From: Mycolicibacterium sp. BiH015
Lineage (GTDB): Bacteria > Actinomycetota > Actinomycetes > Mycobacteriales > Mycobacteriaceae
Direction of reading: 5' to 3'
DNA length: 64,000 nucleotides
Assembly: GCF_027706845.1 (NCBI RefSeq)
Contig: NZ_JAQGCZ010000016.1
Span: 1-64,000 of the forward strand
The notes under the pieces were generated by a model, which saw only the letters and a program-made list of their open reading frames with translations, made no database searches and was not told the DNA's origin. The position numbers were made by a program, and so were the translations under genes. This document shows, piece after piece, positions 40,775 through 49,631 of this stretch (the stretch's first letter is position 1; every line of letters begins with the position of its first letter).

Positions 40775-41528
40775 CTTCCTGGATAGCCTTGGTCACCTGA
40801 ATGCCGCGGGGGCAGGCTTCGGTGCAGTTGAACGTCGTGCGGCAGCGCCAGACGCCGTCGACCTCGTTGAGAATGTCGAGCCGCTCCGCGGCGCCTTCGT
40901 CACGCGAGTCGAAGATGAATCGATGCGCATTCACGATCGCCGCGGGGCCGAAGTAGGACCCTTCGCTCCAGTAGACCGGGCACGACGTCGTGCAGCACGC
41001 GCACAGAATGCACTTCGTGGTGTCGTCGTAACGGGCACGGTCGGTCTGGCTCTGAATTCGTTCGCGCGTGGGCTGATTGCCCGACGTGATCAGGTACGGC
41101 TTGATGGCGCGGAACGCGTCGAAGAACGGCTCCATGTCGACGACGAGGTCCTTCTCCACGGGCAGTCCGCGGATCGGCTCGATCGTGATCGTCAACTGCT
41201 TCTTCGGGTTCTTCGGCAGCATGTCGCGCATCAGCACCTTGCACGCCAGCCGGTTGACGCCGTTGATGCGCATCGCATCCGACCCGCACACGCCGTGTGC
41301 GCAGGACCGGCGGAACGTCAAGGTCCCGTCCAGGTACCACTTCACATAGTGCAGCAAGTTCAGCAGGCGGTCCGATGGCAGGCACGGCACGCGGAAGCTC
41401 TGCCACCCGGCGTCGTCAGGCGACTCAGGGTTGAAGCGGGCGATCTTCAGGGTCACCATCACCGCGCCCTCGGGTACCGGCGGCAGCTCGGAATCGCCGG
41501 TGCCGGGCTTCTCCAAAACGCTGGTCAT
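40746..41528 (-). CDS. sdhB: Succinate dehydrogenase iron-sulfur subunit SdhB
   Basis: A 260-residue electron-transfer subunit of respiratory complex II. The 2Fe-2S motif is RRSCAHGVCGSDAM with a later Cys in RLAC; the third ligand is Asp rather than Cys, as in E. coli SdhB. The 4Fe-4S motif CILCACCTTSCP and the 3Fe-4S motif CRTTFNCTEACP follow. The last gene of sdhCDAB, 4 bases after sdhA. The 3' end overlaps the convergent glycosyltransferase gene by 29 bases. Confidence 0.96.
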   Translation of the reverse strand: MTSVLEKPGTGDSELPPVPEGAVMVTLKIARFNPESPDDAGWQSFRVPCLPSDRLLNLLHYVKWYLDGTLTFRRSCAHGVCGSDAMRINGVNRLACKVLMRDMLPKNPKKQLTITIEPIRGLPVEKDLVVDMEPFFDAFRAIKPYLITSGNQPTRERIQSQTDRARYDDTTKCILCACCTTSCPVYWSEGSYFGPAAIVNAHRFIFDSRDEGAAERLDILNEVDGVWRCRTTFNCTEACPRGIQVTKAIQEVKRALMFAR

Positions 41529-41532
41529 AAGA

Positions 41533-43287
41533 TCAGTACTTCCGTTCCATCGGCTCGTACCGCGTTTGGACCACGGGCTTGTAGTCCAACCGGATGTCGC
41601 TCAGAAGGTCGGAGCCTTCCTTGTAGGCCATCGTGTGGCGCATGTAGTTGGTGTCGTCGCGGTTGGGGTAGTCCTCGCGAGCGTGTCCGCCGCGAGACTC
41701 CTTGCGGTTGAGCGCACCGACGACGGTGACCTCGGCGAGCTCAAGCAAGAAGCCGAGTTCGATCGCCTCCAGGAGATCACTGTTGTAGCGCTTCCCCTTG
41801 TCCTGCACCGTGATTCGCGAGTACCGCTCTTTGAGGGCGTGGATGTCGGTCAACGCCTGCTTGAGCGTCTCCTCGGTGCGGAACACCGCGGCGTTGTTGT
41901 CCATCGACTGCTGCAGCGCGCCGCGGATGTCGGCCACCCGCTCGTTGCCGTGCTCGGAGAGGATGTCGCCGACCCAGCCGACCACCATCTCGGCGGGGTT
42001 CTCCGGGAGGTCCACGAAGTCGTGTCCGAGTGCGTAGTTCGCGGCCGCGATACCCGCGCGACGTCCGAAGACGTTGATGTCCAGCAGCGAGTTGGTGCCA
42101 AGCCGGTTCGCCCCGTGCACCGACACGCACGCGCATTCGCCTGCGGCGTAGAGACCGGGGATGACGGTGGTGTTGTCGCGCAGAACCTGGCCGTTGACGG
42201 TCGTCGGGATTCCGCCCATGACGTAGTGGCACGTCGGGTAGACGGGCACGAGCTCCTTGACCGGATCGACGCCGAGGTAGGTGCGGGCGAACTCGGTGAT
42301 GTCCGGCAGCTTGGCTTCCAGCACGTCCTCGCCGAGGTGCCGCACGTCGATGTAGACGTAGTCCTTGTTGGGGCCGGCGCCGCGGCCTTCGAGCACCTCG
42401 AGCACCATCGAGCGGGCGACGATGTCGCGGGGTGCTAGGTCGACGATGGTGGGCGCGTACCGCTCCATGAACCGCTCGCCCTCGCCGTTGAGCAGTCGCC
42501 CGCCCTCGCCGCGCACGGCCTCGGAGATCAGGATGCCCAGGCCGGCCAGGCCCGTCGGGTGGAATTGGTGAAACTCCATGTCCTCCAGGGGGAGTCCCTT
42601 GCGGAAGATGATGCCAAGCCCGTCGCCGGTCAGCGTGTGCGCGTTCGAGGTCGTCTTGTACATCCGGCCCGAACCGCCGGTGGCGAACACGATCGCCTTG
42701 GCGTGGAAGACGTGGATGTCACCCGTCGCGAGCTCATAGGCGATCACACCCGTGGCCACCGGACCCGATGACGTCTCGGTCAGCGCGATGTCGAGGGCGT
42801 AGTACTCGTTGAAGAACTCGACGTCGTGCTTGACGCAGTTCTGGTACAGCGTCTGCAGGATCATGTGGCCGGTGCGGTCGGCGGCGTAGCAGGCGCGGCG
42901 CACGGGCGCTTTACCGTGGTCGCGGGTGTGGCCACCGAAACGACGCTGATCGATGCGGCCCTCGGGGGTGCGGTTGAACGGCATCCCCATCTTCTCCAGG
43001 TCGAGCACCGCGTCGATGGCTTCCTTGGCCATGATCTCGACGGCGTCCTGGTCGGCGAGGTAGTCACCACCCTTGACGGTGTCGAAGGTGTGCCACTCCC
43101 AGTTGTCTTCCTCGACGTTGGCCAGCGCGGCACACATGCCACCCTGGGCGGCGCCGGTGTGAGAGCGGGTCGGGTAGAGCTTTGTCAGCACCGCGGTCCG
43201 GGCGCGCGGCCCGGATTCGACGGCCGCTCGCATGCCCGCTCCACCGGCGCCGACGATCACGACGTCGTAGCGGTGTTCAACAATCAT
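41533..43287 (-). CDS. sdhA: Succinate dehydrogenase flavoprotein subunit SdhA
   Basis: A 584-residue FAD subunit that oxidises succinate to fumarate. Rossmann start VVIVGAGGAGMRAA, covalent-FAD His in RSHTGAAQGG (near residue 42), active-site motifs HQFHPTG, GEGGRLLNGEGERFM and ECACVSVHGANRLG, and catalytic Arg in the DVRHLG to RAVGRG region. The open frame extends upstream over sdhD; the true ATG at 43287 has GAGAAG ribosome bases 6 bases upstream. Third gene of sdhCDAB, 14 bases after sdhD. Corresponds to Sdh2-type (Rv3318). Confidence 0.97.
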   Translation of the reverse strand: MIVEHRYDVVIVGAGGAGMRAAVESGPRARTAVLTKLYPTRSHTGAAQGGMCAALANVEEDNWEWHTFDTVKGGDYLADQDAVEIMAKEAIDAVLDLEKMGMPFNRTPEGRIDQRRFGGHTRDHGKAPVRRACYAADRTGHMILQTLYQNCVKHDVEFFNEYYALDIALTETSSGPVATGVIAYELATGDIHVFHAKAIVFATGGSGRMYKTTSNAHTLTGDGLGIIFRKGLPLEDMEFHQFHPTGLAGLGILISEAVRGEGGRLLNGEGERFMERYAPTIVDLAPRDIVARSMVLEVLEGRGAGPNKDYVYIDVRHLGEDVLEAKLPDITEFARTYLGVDPVKELVPVYPTCHYVMGGIPTTVNGQVLRDNTTVIPGLYAAGECACVSVHGANRLGTNSLLDINVFGRRAGIAAANYALGHDFVDLPENPAEMVVGWVGDILSEHGNERVADIRGALQQSMDNNAAVFRTEETLKQALTDIHALKERYSRITVQDKGKRYNSDLLEAIELGFLLELAEVTVVGALNRKESRGGHAREDYPNRDDTNYMRHTMAYKEGSDLLSDIRLDYKPVVQTRYEPMERKY

Positions 43288-43301
43288 TGGGCTTCTCCTT
43301 C

Positions 43302-43775
43302 TCAGGAAATCGACGCGTCGAACGTCAGCAGGACGTAGGTCCCGAGCACCAGCGTGAACGCCATGGACAGCGCCAGCAGAGTGTTCAGCCAGAACTTGGT
43401 GGAGTCCTTGCGGGTGTAGTCGGCGATGATCGTGCGCATCCCGTTGCCGCCGTGCAATTGGGCCAGCCACAGCAGCAGCAGATCCCAGGTCTGCCAGAAC
43501 GGCGAGGACCACCGCTCGGCGACGTAGTTGAAGTCGATGCGGTACACACCGTCTTCCCACAGCAACATGATGAAGAGGTGCCCGAGGGCGAGAAAAACAA
43601 GGACGATGCCCGAGAACCGCATGAACAGCCAGGCGTACTTCTCGAAGTTCGGCATTCCGCCGGCGCGACGCGGTGCGCGCGGGTTGTCCAGTCCGGGCGG
43701 ACGATCGTAACTGCGCTGCATCACGGGCGCCGGACCACCGCGGTCGGAGATGTGGTCGTACGGATTCTCAGGCAT
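43302..43775 (-). CDS. sdhD: Succinate dehydrogenase membrane subunit SdhD
   Basis: A 157-residue membrane anchor with a hydrophilic N-terminus of about 45 residues and three hydrophobic segments (about 48-70, 95-112, 128-150). HLFIMLLW and LAQLHGGNGMRTIIADY contain candidate haem and quinone-site residues. Its ATG follows the sdhC stop without a gap, and sdhA follows after 14 bases. Confidence 0.9.
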   Translation of the reverse strand: MPENPYDHISDRGGPAPVMQRSYDRPPGLDNPRAPRRAGGMPNFEKYAWLFMRFSGIVLVFLALGHLFIMLLWEDGVYRIDFNYVAERWSSPFWQTWDLLLLWLAQLHGGNGMRTIIADYTRKDSTKFWLNTLLALSMAFTLVLGTYVLLTFDASIS

Positions 43776-44204
43776 CTACAGGAACCTCTCCGCCATGTGC
43801 ATGCCGATGATCCCCAACGAGGTGATGAACACCGCGAGGAACACGCCCGCGACGACCCACAGCATCGTGCGCTGGTGCCGGGGACCCTCGGACCAGAAGT
43901 CGACGAGGATGATCCGGATGCCGTTGAGCGCGTGGTAGAGAACGGCGGCGACGAGTCCGATCTCCATGAGCCCGATGATCGGCGTCTTGTAGGTCTCGAT
44001 GATCTCGTTGTAGGCCTGCGGGCTCACCCGCACGAGAGCGGTGTCGAGCACGTGCACGAAGAGAAAGAAGAAGATCGTCGCGCCCGAGATGCGGTGCAGT
44101 ACCCACGACCACATGCCCGGGTCGCCTCGGTAGAACGTGCGGCGGCGAGCCGGCTTCGAGCGCGGTGCCGGCACATCGGTATCGGCTGGTGTTGCCGTAC
44201 TCAT
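43776..44204 (-). CDS. sdhC: Succinate dehydrogenase cytochrome b556 subunit SdhC
   Basis: A 142-residue membrane anchor with three transmembrane helices. The family signature GDPGMWSWVLHRISGATIFF begins the first; the haem-ligand His lies in LYHALNGIRIILVDFW. First gene of sdhCDAB. Strong GGAGGGA ribosome site 4 bases before the ATG at 44204. Its promoter must lie in the 217-base gap shared with the divergent cdd gene; I could not pick out the boxes. Confidence 0.92.
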   Translation of the reverse strand: MSTATPADTDVPAPRSKPARRRTFYRGDPGMWSWVLHRISGATIFFFLFVHVLDTALVRVSPQAYNEIIETYKTPIIGLMEIGLVAAVLYHALNGIRIILVDFWSEGPRHQRTMLWVVAGVFLAVFITSLGIIGMHMAERFL

Positions 44205-44421
44205 AGGTCCCTCCAACGGCATCGGTGGAGGCTTGCGAACTCGGTGTTGCTTACCGGCCCCCAAACCTCGGGGCGACTCTAATCCCCTTCGTACTCCTCA
44301 ACGAACTAGCGTGTGGCGATATGTCACCGAATGAACACCGACTTAGGGTGCCCTATCTGCGACTTCGCCGTTCGTCGGGGGACGTTCGGAATGCATTCAG
44401 AATCCTGTCGGGCGGTACGTC

Positions 44422-44844
44422 ATGACGGCCAACATCGACTGGAAAATGTTGCGTCGCAAAGCAATCGACGTTTCAGCCAACGCCTATGCGCCGTACTCGC
44501 GCTTTCGGGTCGGGGCGGCGGCTCTGGTCGACGATGACCGGATCGTGGCCGGATGCAATGTGGAAAATGTCTCATATGGCGTAGGTCTCTGTGCCGAGTG
44601 CGCAGTGGTTTGCGCCCTACATTCCGGCGGTGGCGGTCGCCTGGTCGCGCTGTCCTGCGTCGGCCCCGACGGTGAGGTTCTGATGCCGTGCGGCCGGTGC
44701 CGGCAGGTGCTCCTCGAGCACGGCGGAGGCGACCTTCTGATCGACCACCCGCGCGGCCCGACACCGCTGCGCGAGCTTCTGCCCGACGCGTTCGGGCCCG
44801 ACGATCTCAGCCGGGTCCGTCCGCCGGTCGACGAGGCGCCATGA
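44422..44844 (+). CDS. cdd: Cytidine deaminase
   Basis: A 140-residue zinc deaminase converting cytidine and deoxycytidine to uridine forms. Zinc and catalytic residues are intact: CNVENVSYGVGLCAEC (Cys, Glu) and PCGRCRQVL (two Cys). YAPYSRFRVGAAAL is the usual N-terminal signature. It is first in cdd-deoA-add; its stop overlaps the deoA ATG (ATGA). Divergent from sdhC. Confidence 0.95.
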   Translation: MTANIDWKMLRRKAIDVSANAYAPYSRFRVGAAALVDDDRIVAGCNVENVSYGVGLCAECAVVCALHSGGGGRLVALSCVGPDGEVLMPCGRCRQVLLEHGGGDLLIDHPRGPTPLRELLPDAFGPDDLSRVRPPVDEAP

Positions 44845-46160
44845 CCTTCGACGCCGCGGCGCCTGTGTCGCATCTCGATGCTCCGTCCGTCATCCGGACC
44901 AAGCGCGACGGCGGGGTGTTGTCGGACGCAGCGATCGACTGGGTCATCGACGCCTACACCCACGGTCGGGTGGCAGACGCCCAGATGTCGGCGTTGCTCA
45001 TGGCGATCTTCCTGCGCGGCATGACCAACGGGGAGATCGCGCGCTGGACGGCGGCGATGATCGCGTCGGGGGAGCGGCTCGACTTCAGCGACCTTCGGCG
45101 CGGCGGCAAACCCTTGGCGCTGGTCGACAAGCACTCCACCGGCGGGGTCGGCGACAAGATCACGATCCCCCTGGTGCCAGTCGTGATGGCCTGCGGAGGC
45201 GCGGTGCCGCAGGCCGCCGGGCGCGGGCTCGGTCACACCGGCGGCACACTCGACAAACTGGAATCCATCCCGGGCTTCACCGCAGAAATCGCGAAATCGC
45301 AGATACGCCAACAACTCTGCGACCTCGGCGCAGCCATTTTTGCCGCCGGTGAGCTAGCGCCGGCCGACCGCAAGATCTATGCCTTGCGCGACGTCACCGC
45401 GACCACGGAGTCGTTGCCGTTGATCGCGAGTTCGGTGATGAGCAAGAAGATCGCCGAAGGCACACGGGCGCTGGTGCTCGACTCGAAGGTCGGGTCGGGA
45501 GCATTCCTCGACACCGAGGCGGAGTCGCGCGAACTCGCGCGCACCATGGTCGAACTCGGCACCGAGCACGGTGTCGACACGCGGGCATTGCTCACCGACA
45601 TGCACGTACCCCTGGGTCGAACGGTGGGCAACGCCATCGAGGTCGTCGAATCCCTGGAGGTGCTCGCCGGTGGCGGGCCGGCCGACGTGGTGGAGCTGAC
45701 GCTGGCCCTGGCGCGGGAGATGTGCGCCGCCGCCGGTCTGGACGGGGTCGACCCCGCGGCCACGCTTCTCGATGGGACCGCGATGGACCGCTTCCGCGAG
45801 CTGGTCGCCGCGCAGGGCGGCGACGCGACCGCTCCGCTGCCTTTGGGTTCGCACACCGAAACCGTCAACGCCGCTCACGGTGGCACGATGGGAGACATCG
45901 ACGCGATGGCGGTGGGACTGGCGGTGTGGCGGCTCGGAGCAGGCCGCTCGGTCCCTGGCGAGCAGGTGCAATTCGGCGCGGGGATCCGCATCCACCGCAG
46001 GCCCGGCGAACCCGTCACCGCAGGAGAACCGCTGTTCACGCTGTACACCGACACACCGGAGCGTTTGCTGCCCGCGCTGCGCGAACTCGACGGCGCGTGG
46101 AGTGTGGGTCCGACGGCGCCGCCGGTGCGGCCGCTCATCATCGACCGGATCACCATCTGA
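44841..46160 (+). CDS. deoA: Thymidine phosphorylase
   Basis: A 439-residue pyrimidine-nucleoside phosphorylase that splits thymidine or deoxyuridine with phosphate. The signature DKHSTGGVGDKITIPLVPVV lies near residue 95 (phosphate and pyrimidine site); SSVMSKKIAEGT and SGAFL follow. The ATG at 44841 overlaps the cdd stop; the open frame upstream is shadow. Followed after 9 bases by add. The three genes form a nucleoside salvage operon as in Rv3315c-Rv3313c. Confidence 0.95.
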   Translation: MTFDAAAPVSHLDAPSVIRTKRDGGVLSDAAIDWVIDAYTHGRVADAQMSALLMAIFLRGMTNGEIARWTAAMIASGERLDFSDLRRGGKPLALVDKHSTGGVGDKITIPLVPVVMACGGAVPQAAGRGLGHTGGTLDKLESIPGFTAEIAKSQIRQQLCDLGAAIFAAGELAPADRKIYALRDVTATTESLPLIASSVMSKKIAEGTRALVLDSKVGSGAFLDTEAESRELARTMVELGTEHGVDTRALLTDMHVPLGRTVGNAIEVVESLEVLAGGGPADVVELTLALAREMCAAAGLDGVDPAATLLDGTAMDRFRELVAAQGGDATAPLPLGSHTETVNAAHGGTMGDIDAMAVGLAVWRLGAGRSVPGEQVQFGAGIRIHRRPGEPVTAGEPLFTLYTDTPERLLPALRELDGAWSVGPTAPPVRPLIIDRITI

Positions 46161-46169
46161 GGGGGATCA

Positions 46170-47258
46170 GTGAAGACACCGCTCACTCTCGACAACATCA
46201 AACGGGCGCCCAAGGCGTTGCTCCACGACCACCTGGACGGGGGGCTGCGGCCGGCGACGGTTCTCGACCTTGCCGAGCAGTACGGCTACCGCGACCTGCC
46301 CGCCAGTGACGTGGACGGTCTGGCGACGTTCTTCCGCACCGCCGCGCACAGCGGGTCGCTGGTGCGTTACCTGGAGCCGTTCGCACACACCGTCGGCGTC
46401 ATGCAGACCCCGGATGCGCTGCACCGCGTCGCGCGGGAGTGCGTCGAAGACCTGGCCGCCGACAACGTCGTGTACGCCGAGGTCCGGTTCGCACCCGAGC
46501 TGCACATCGACGGCGGACTGTCGCTCGATGCGGTCGTCGATGCGGTCCTGGCCGGCTTCGCCGACGGGGAGAAGGCCGCCGCATCGGAGGGGCGCACCAT
46601 CACGGTCCGTTGTCTGGTGACGGCCATGCGGCACGCAGCGCGGTCCCGGGAGATCGCCGAGCTGGCGATCAAGTTCCGCGACAAGGGCGTTGTGGGATTC
46701 GACATCGCGGGCGCCGAGGCGGGGTACCCGCCCACCCGTCACCTTGACGCCTTCGAGTACATGCGAGGCAACAACGCGCGCTTCACCATTCACGCGGGCG
46801 AGGCGTTCGGCCTGCCGTCCATCCATGAGGCGATCGCGTTCTGCGGCGCCGACCGGCTCGGCCACGGTGTGCGCATCGTCGACGACATCGTCGTGCACTC
46901 CGCTGACGATGCGACGCTGGGCAGGCTGGCGTCTCTGTTGCGCGACAAGAGGATTCCGCTGGAGCTGTGCCCGAGCTCGAATGTCCAGACGGGCGCCGTC
47001 GCGAGCATCGCCGAGCATCCGTTCGCGTTGTTGGCGCGGCTGCGCTTCCGGGTGACGGTCAACACCGACAACCGGCTGATGAGCGACACCACGATGAGCC
47101 AGGAGATGCTGCGCCTGGTCGAGGCGTTCGGGTACGGGTGGAGCGACCTGGAGCGTTTCACCATCAATGCGATGAAGTCGGCCTTCATCTCCTTCAATGA
47201 ACGGCTGGCGATCATCGACGAGGTGATCAAGCCCCGCTACGCCGTGCTGGTGGGATAG
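46170..47258 (+). CDS. add: Adenosine deaminase
   Basis: A 362-residue zinc amidohydrolase converting adenosine and deoxyadenosine to inosine forms. Metal and catalytic motifs: HDHLDGG (two His) near residue 19, HAGEAFGLPS (His, Glu) near 210, RLGHG near 230 and VNTDNRLMSD (Asp) near 300. GTG start with GAGGGGG ribosome bases 5 bases upstream. Third gene of cdd-deoA-add. Repeat A copy 2 lies about 20 bases after the stop. Confidence 0.95.
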   Translation: MKTPLTLDNIKRAPKALLHDHLDGGLRPATVLDLAEQYGYRDLPASDVDGLATFFRTAAHSGSLVRYLEPFAHTVGVMQTPDALHRVARECVEDLAADNVVYAEVRFAPELHIDGGLSLDAVVDAVLAGFADGEKAAASEGRTITVRCLVTAMRHAARSREIAELAIKFRDKGVVGFDIAGAEAGYPPTRHLDAFEYMRGNNARFTIHAGEAFGLPSIHEAIAFCGADRLGHGVRIVDDIVVHSADDATLGRLASLLRDKRIPLELCPSSNVQTGAVASIAEHPFALLARLRFRVTVNTDNRLMSDTTMSQEMLRLVEAFGYGWSDLERFTINAMKSAFISFNERLAIIDEVIKPRYAVLVG

Positions 47259-47278
47259 TCCGTCACCCCCCGGCACCG

Positions 47279-47363
47279 CGCACCGCGAGCGCGCGTGTCT
47301 GCACAAAGACACGCCGCAATTCGTGGCAGTCGGCGCGCCCTCATCGGTGACGAGCGCGCGCTG
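47279..47363 (+). repeat. Intergenic repeat family A, copy 2
   Basis: Contains CACCGCGAGCGCGCGTGTCT, GACACGCCGCAATTCGTGGC and ends GACGAGCGCGCG. It fills the convergent gap between add and the conserved acidic protein gene, including the latter's stop region. Confidence 0.8.
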
Positions 47364-47364
47364 A

Positions 47365-48615
47365 CTACTCGCTACGCAGACGGGACTCGACGAAGCGCTC
47401 CAGAGACTCCCACTGCGTCACCGCATCGGCGTAGGGTGCGCTCGGTCGCCTGACCTTGTCGGGGTTGAGGACGTGCCCGATCACCCGGCCCAGTGCGGTG
47501 TCGGGGTCCAGCTTGGCGTCGACCGTCGTCTCCTCGGAGTAGTCGCCGATGTCGCGCAGCAACTCCACGGCCAGCTCGATCTGGTCGCGGTCCAGCGCAT
47601 CAGGGCCCTCGGCGAGATCATCGACGATGTCGGTCAGAACGTAGACGTTGTCGTCGGTCACGTCCACGCGCAGAGAGCCGTCGGTCGCGGCCGTCCGGAT
47701 GTCGTCGTAGGTGGCGAGGTCTGCCAGGTCATGGTCGTGCTCATCGGCGAGGTAGCGGGCCAGCGCGCGCTCCGAGGGAAAGACGCTGATCCGGCCGTTA
47801 CGGCCCAGGAAGATCGGCCGGTCGTCGAAATAGCAGCGCAGTGTGAAGTAGGTACCGCCGGTCATCATCACTCGGATGGGGTCGATGCCCACCCGCTCCC
47901 AGAAGTCCTTGTCGCTGCCGAGCACCTTGGTCTCCGCTTCCGCGGCGAGGTCGTCGGCTTCCTCTTCGGTGTCGACGATGTCATCGATCACCAACTCGTC
48001 CTCGTCTGGCTCGGGCGCGTCTGCGTCGAGTTCGGCCTGCGCCTTCTCGGCGGCCGCGCTGTCGACCTCGGGGGTCGTGATGACCGCGTCGAGCGCCTCG
48101 ATGACGTTGTCCCATCCTTTGGCGACGATCTTCTCGATCTCGGCCCACCGCTTCCGCCCTGCGCGGCCGGAGAACGCCTCGACGCCCCCGCCGACGGTCC
48201 CCAGCACGGGGTTGCCGTTGAAGAACTTCGTCACCGCGGGCAGCTCACACACCGACCCCATCGACGACACCACGGCCAAAGCGCCGTGTAGTGCGCGGAC
48301 GCTCTCCTCGGTGGGCTTCTGCGACAGCAGCTCTTCCAGAACGACCAGGTCGTGGGTGTGCTCGTCGGTGGGATTGAGCCGGTGGGCGTTGGCCTGGGTC
48401 AGCTTTTCCCACGCCGGATGATCGACCAGGTCGTTGTCGCTGTTGGTGCGCACGAATGCGACGAGGTCGGCGACCGACTCGAGGACGTAGAGATCCTCGT
48501 CCTTGCCGAGGAAGGCCTCCCACTCGTCGCCGTCGGCGCGCCACCTCGGTGCCCACAGGGTGTACACGTCGCCCTTGGTCAGCTTCAGCCCGATCGGCAC
48601 GATGTCAGCAGCCAT
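47365..48615 (-). CDS. Conserved mycobacterial protein (Rv3311-like), unknown function
   Basis: A 416-residue, strongly acidic cytosolic-looking protein without signal or membrane segments. It opens MAADIVPIGLKLTKGDVYTL. The middle (about 205-250) is almost all Asp, Glu and Ala. The flanking parts share a repeated pattern resembling WRADGDEWEAFLGKDEDLYV / YFDDRPIFLGRNGRISVFPS with SVADLVAFV / SERALARYL, suggesting an internal duplication. It matches M. tuberculosis Rv3311 by position. The function is unknown. ATG 48615 is chosen; the upstream frame lacks a ribosome site. Confidence 0.82.
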   Translation of the reverse strand: MAADIVPIGLKLTKGDVYTLWAPRWRADGDEWEAFLGKDEDLYVLESVADLVAFVRTNSDNDLVDHPAWEKLTQANAHRLNPTDEHTHDLVVLEELLSQKPTEESVRALHGALAVVSSMGSVCELPAVTKFFNGNPVLGTVGGGVEAFSGRAGRKRWAEIEKIVAKGWDNVIEALDAVITTPEVDSAAAEKAQAELDADAPEPDEDELVIDDIVDTEEEADDLAAEAETKVLGSDKDFWERVGIDPIRVMMTGGTYFTLRCYFDDRPIFLGRNGRISVFPSERALARYLADEHDHDLADLATYDDIRTAATDGSLRVDVTDDNVYVLTDIVDDLAEGPDALDRDQIELAVELLRDIGDYSEETTVDAKLDPDTALGRVIGHVLNPDKVRRPSAPYADAVTQWESLERFVESRLRSE

Positions 48616-48758
48616 GCGGCACAGCCTAACCAGTGGTCCCAGCCGTACAGCGGGCCTGGTTGGGGTAAGGCGTCGCTCGTCGGAAGGTCGGCTCACTGTT
48701 GCCGTACCGCAACCCGTTCGTCGCTTGGAGTGTTCGTCAGGCCTGCCATGATCGCCGA

Positions 48759-49631
48759 ATGATCAGACTCGGCCTCCACGGCCTCGGCATAGCCGCGGGT
48801 GCCCAACGCACCGTGATCGATGCTGTGGCCGCGACCGCCGAGCGTTGTGGTTTCGCGACACTGTGGGTGGGCGAGCACGTCGTCATGGTGGACGAATCCG
48901 ATTCGCACTACCCCTACAGCGACGACGGCCGCATCGCGATCTCCGCCGACGTCGACTGGCTGGACCCCCTGATCACACTGAGCTTCGCGGCGGCGGCCAC
49001 CAACCGTATCGAGCTTGCGACGGGCGTGCTGCTGCTGCCTGAACACAATCCGGTGATCATGGCCAAGCAGGCCGCGTCGCTGGACCGGATGACGGGTGGG
49101 CGGCTGTCCCTGGGCGTGGGTGTTGGCTGGTCGAAGGAGGAGTACGACGCGCTCGGGGTGCCGTTCGAGGGTCGCGGACGACGCCTGACCGAGTATGTCG
49201 GCGCGATGCGGACCCTCTGGCATGACGACGTCGCGTCGTTCTCCGGTGAGTTCATCTCGTTCGATCGGGTTCGGGTCAATCCCAAGCCACACGGTCGCTC
49301 GATCCCCATCGTGCTCGGAGGTAACTCGGACGCCGCGTTGCGTCGCGTCGCTGAATGGGGTGACGGCTGGTATGGCTTCAACCTCGCCGACGTCGAGGAG
49401 GCGGCTTTCCGTGCGTCCAAGCTGCGTTCCCTGTGCCGGGAGGTCGGCCGCGACCCGACGGATGTGAGACTGGCGGTGTCACTGCAGGACCCCGTGCCCA
49501 CCGACGCGACAAGACTGGCCGACGCAGGCATCGACGAACTGGTGCTCGTCGCCGGACCGCCCGCGGACCCGATCGCGGCCGAGGCGTGGATCTCTGATCT
49601 CGCCGGAAAGTGGATGCGGGTCCGCGCTTAG
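48759..49631 (+). CDS. LLM-class (F420-dependent-type) oxidoreductase
   Basis: A 290-residue TIM-barrel enzyme of the bacterial luciferase-like monooxygenase family. Typical motifs are GFATLWVGEHVV, DPLITLSFAAAATNRIELAT, LLLPEHNPVIMAKQAASLDR, GRLSLGVGVGWSKEEYDALG and PIVLGGNSDAALRRVAEWGDGWY. In mycobacteria most such proteins use F420, but the cofactor cannot be proven from sequence alone. ATG 48759 is chosen because the barrel's first strand follows. It overlaps the convergent NlpC/P60 gene by 4 bases. Confidence 0.88.
   Translation: MIRLGLHGLGIAAGAQRTVIDAVAATAERCGFATLWVGEHVVMVDESDSHYPYSDDGRIAISADVDWLDPLITLSFAAAATNRIELATGVLLLPEHNPVIMAKQAASLDRMTGGRLSLGVGVGWSKEEYDALGVPFEGRGRRLTEYVGAMRTLWHDDVASFSGEFISFDRVRVNPKPHGRSIPIVLGGNSDAALRRVAEWGDGWYGFNLADVEEAAFRASKLRSLCREVGRDPTDVRLAVSLQDPVPTDATRLADAGIDELVLVAGPPADPIAAEAWISDLAGKWMRVRA

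Noticed and set aside
43288..43560. Longer SdhA start at 43560
   Set aside because: The extension overlaps sdhD and is not flavoprotein-like; the Rossmann motif follows the ATG at 43287.
44306..44340. CRP-like site (TGTGG...GTCACC) in the sdhC-cdd gap
   Set aside because: The spacing between half-sites is one base too long and one half deviates; too weak to report as a site.
44313..44537. Cys-containing small frame MAICHRMN... before cdd
   Set aside because: It runs out of frame into cdd, and its composition becomes shadow-like after about 30 residues; no ribosome site.
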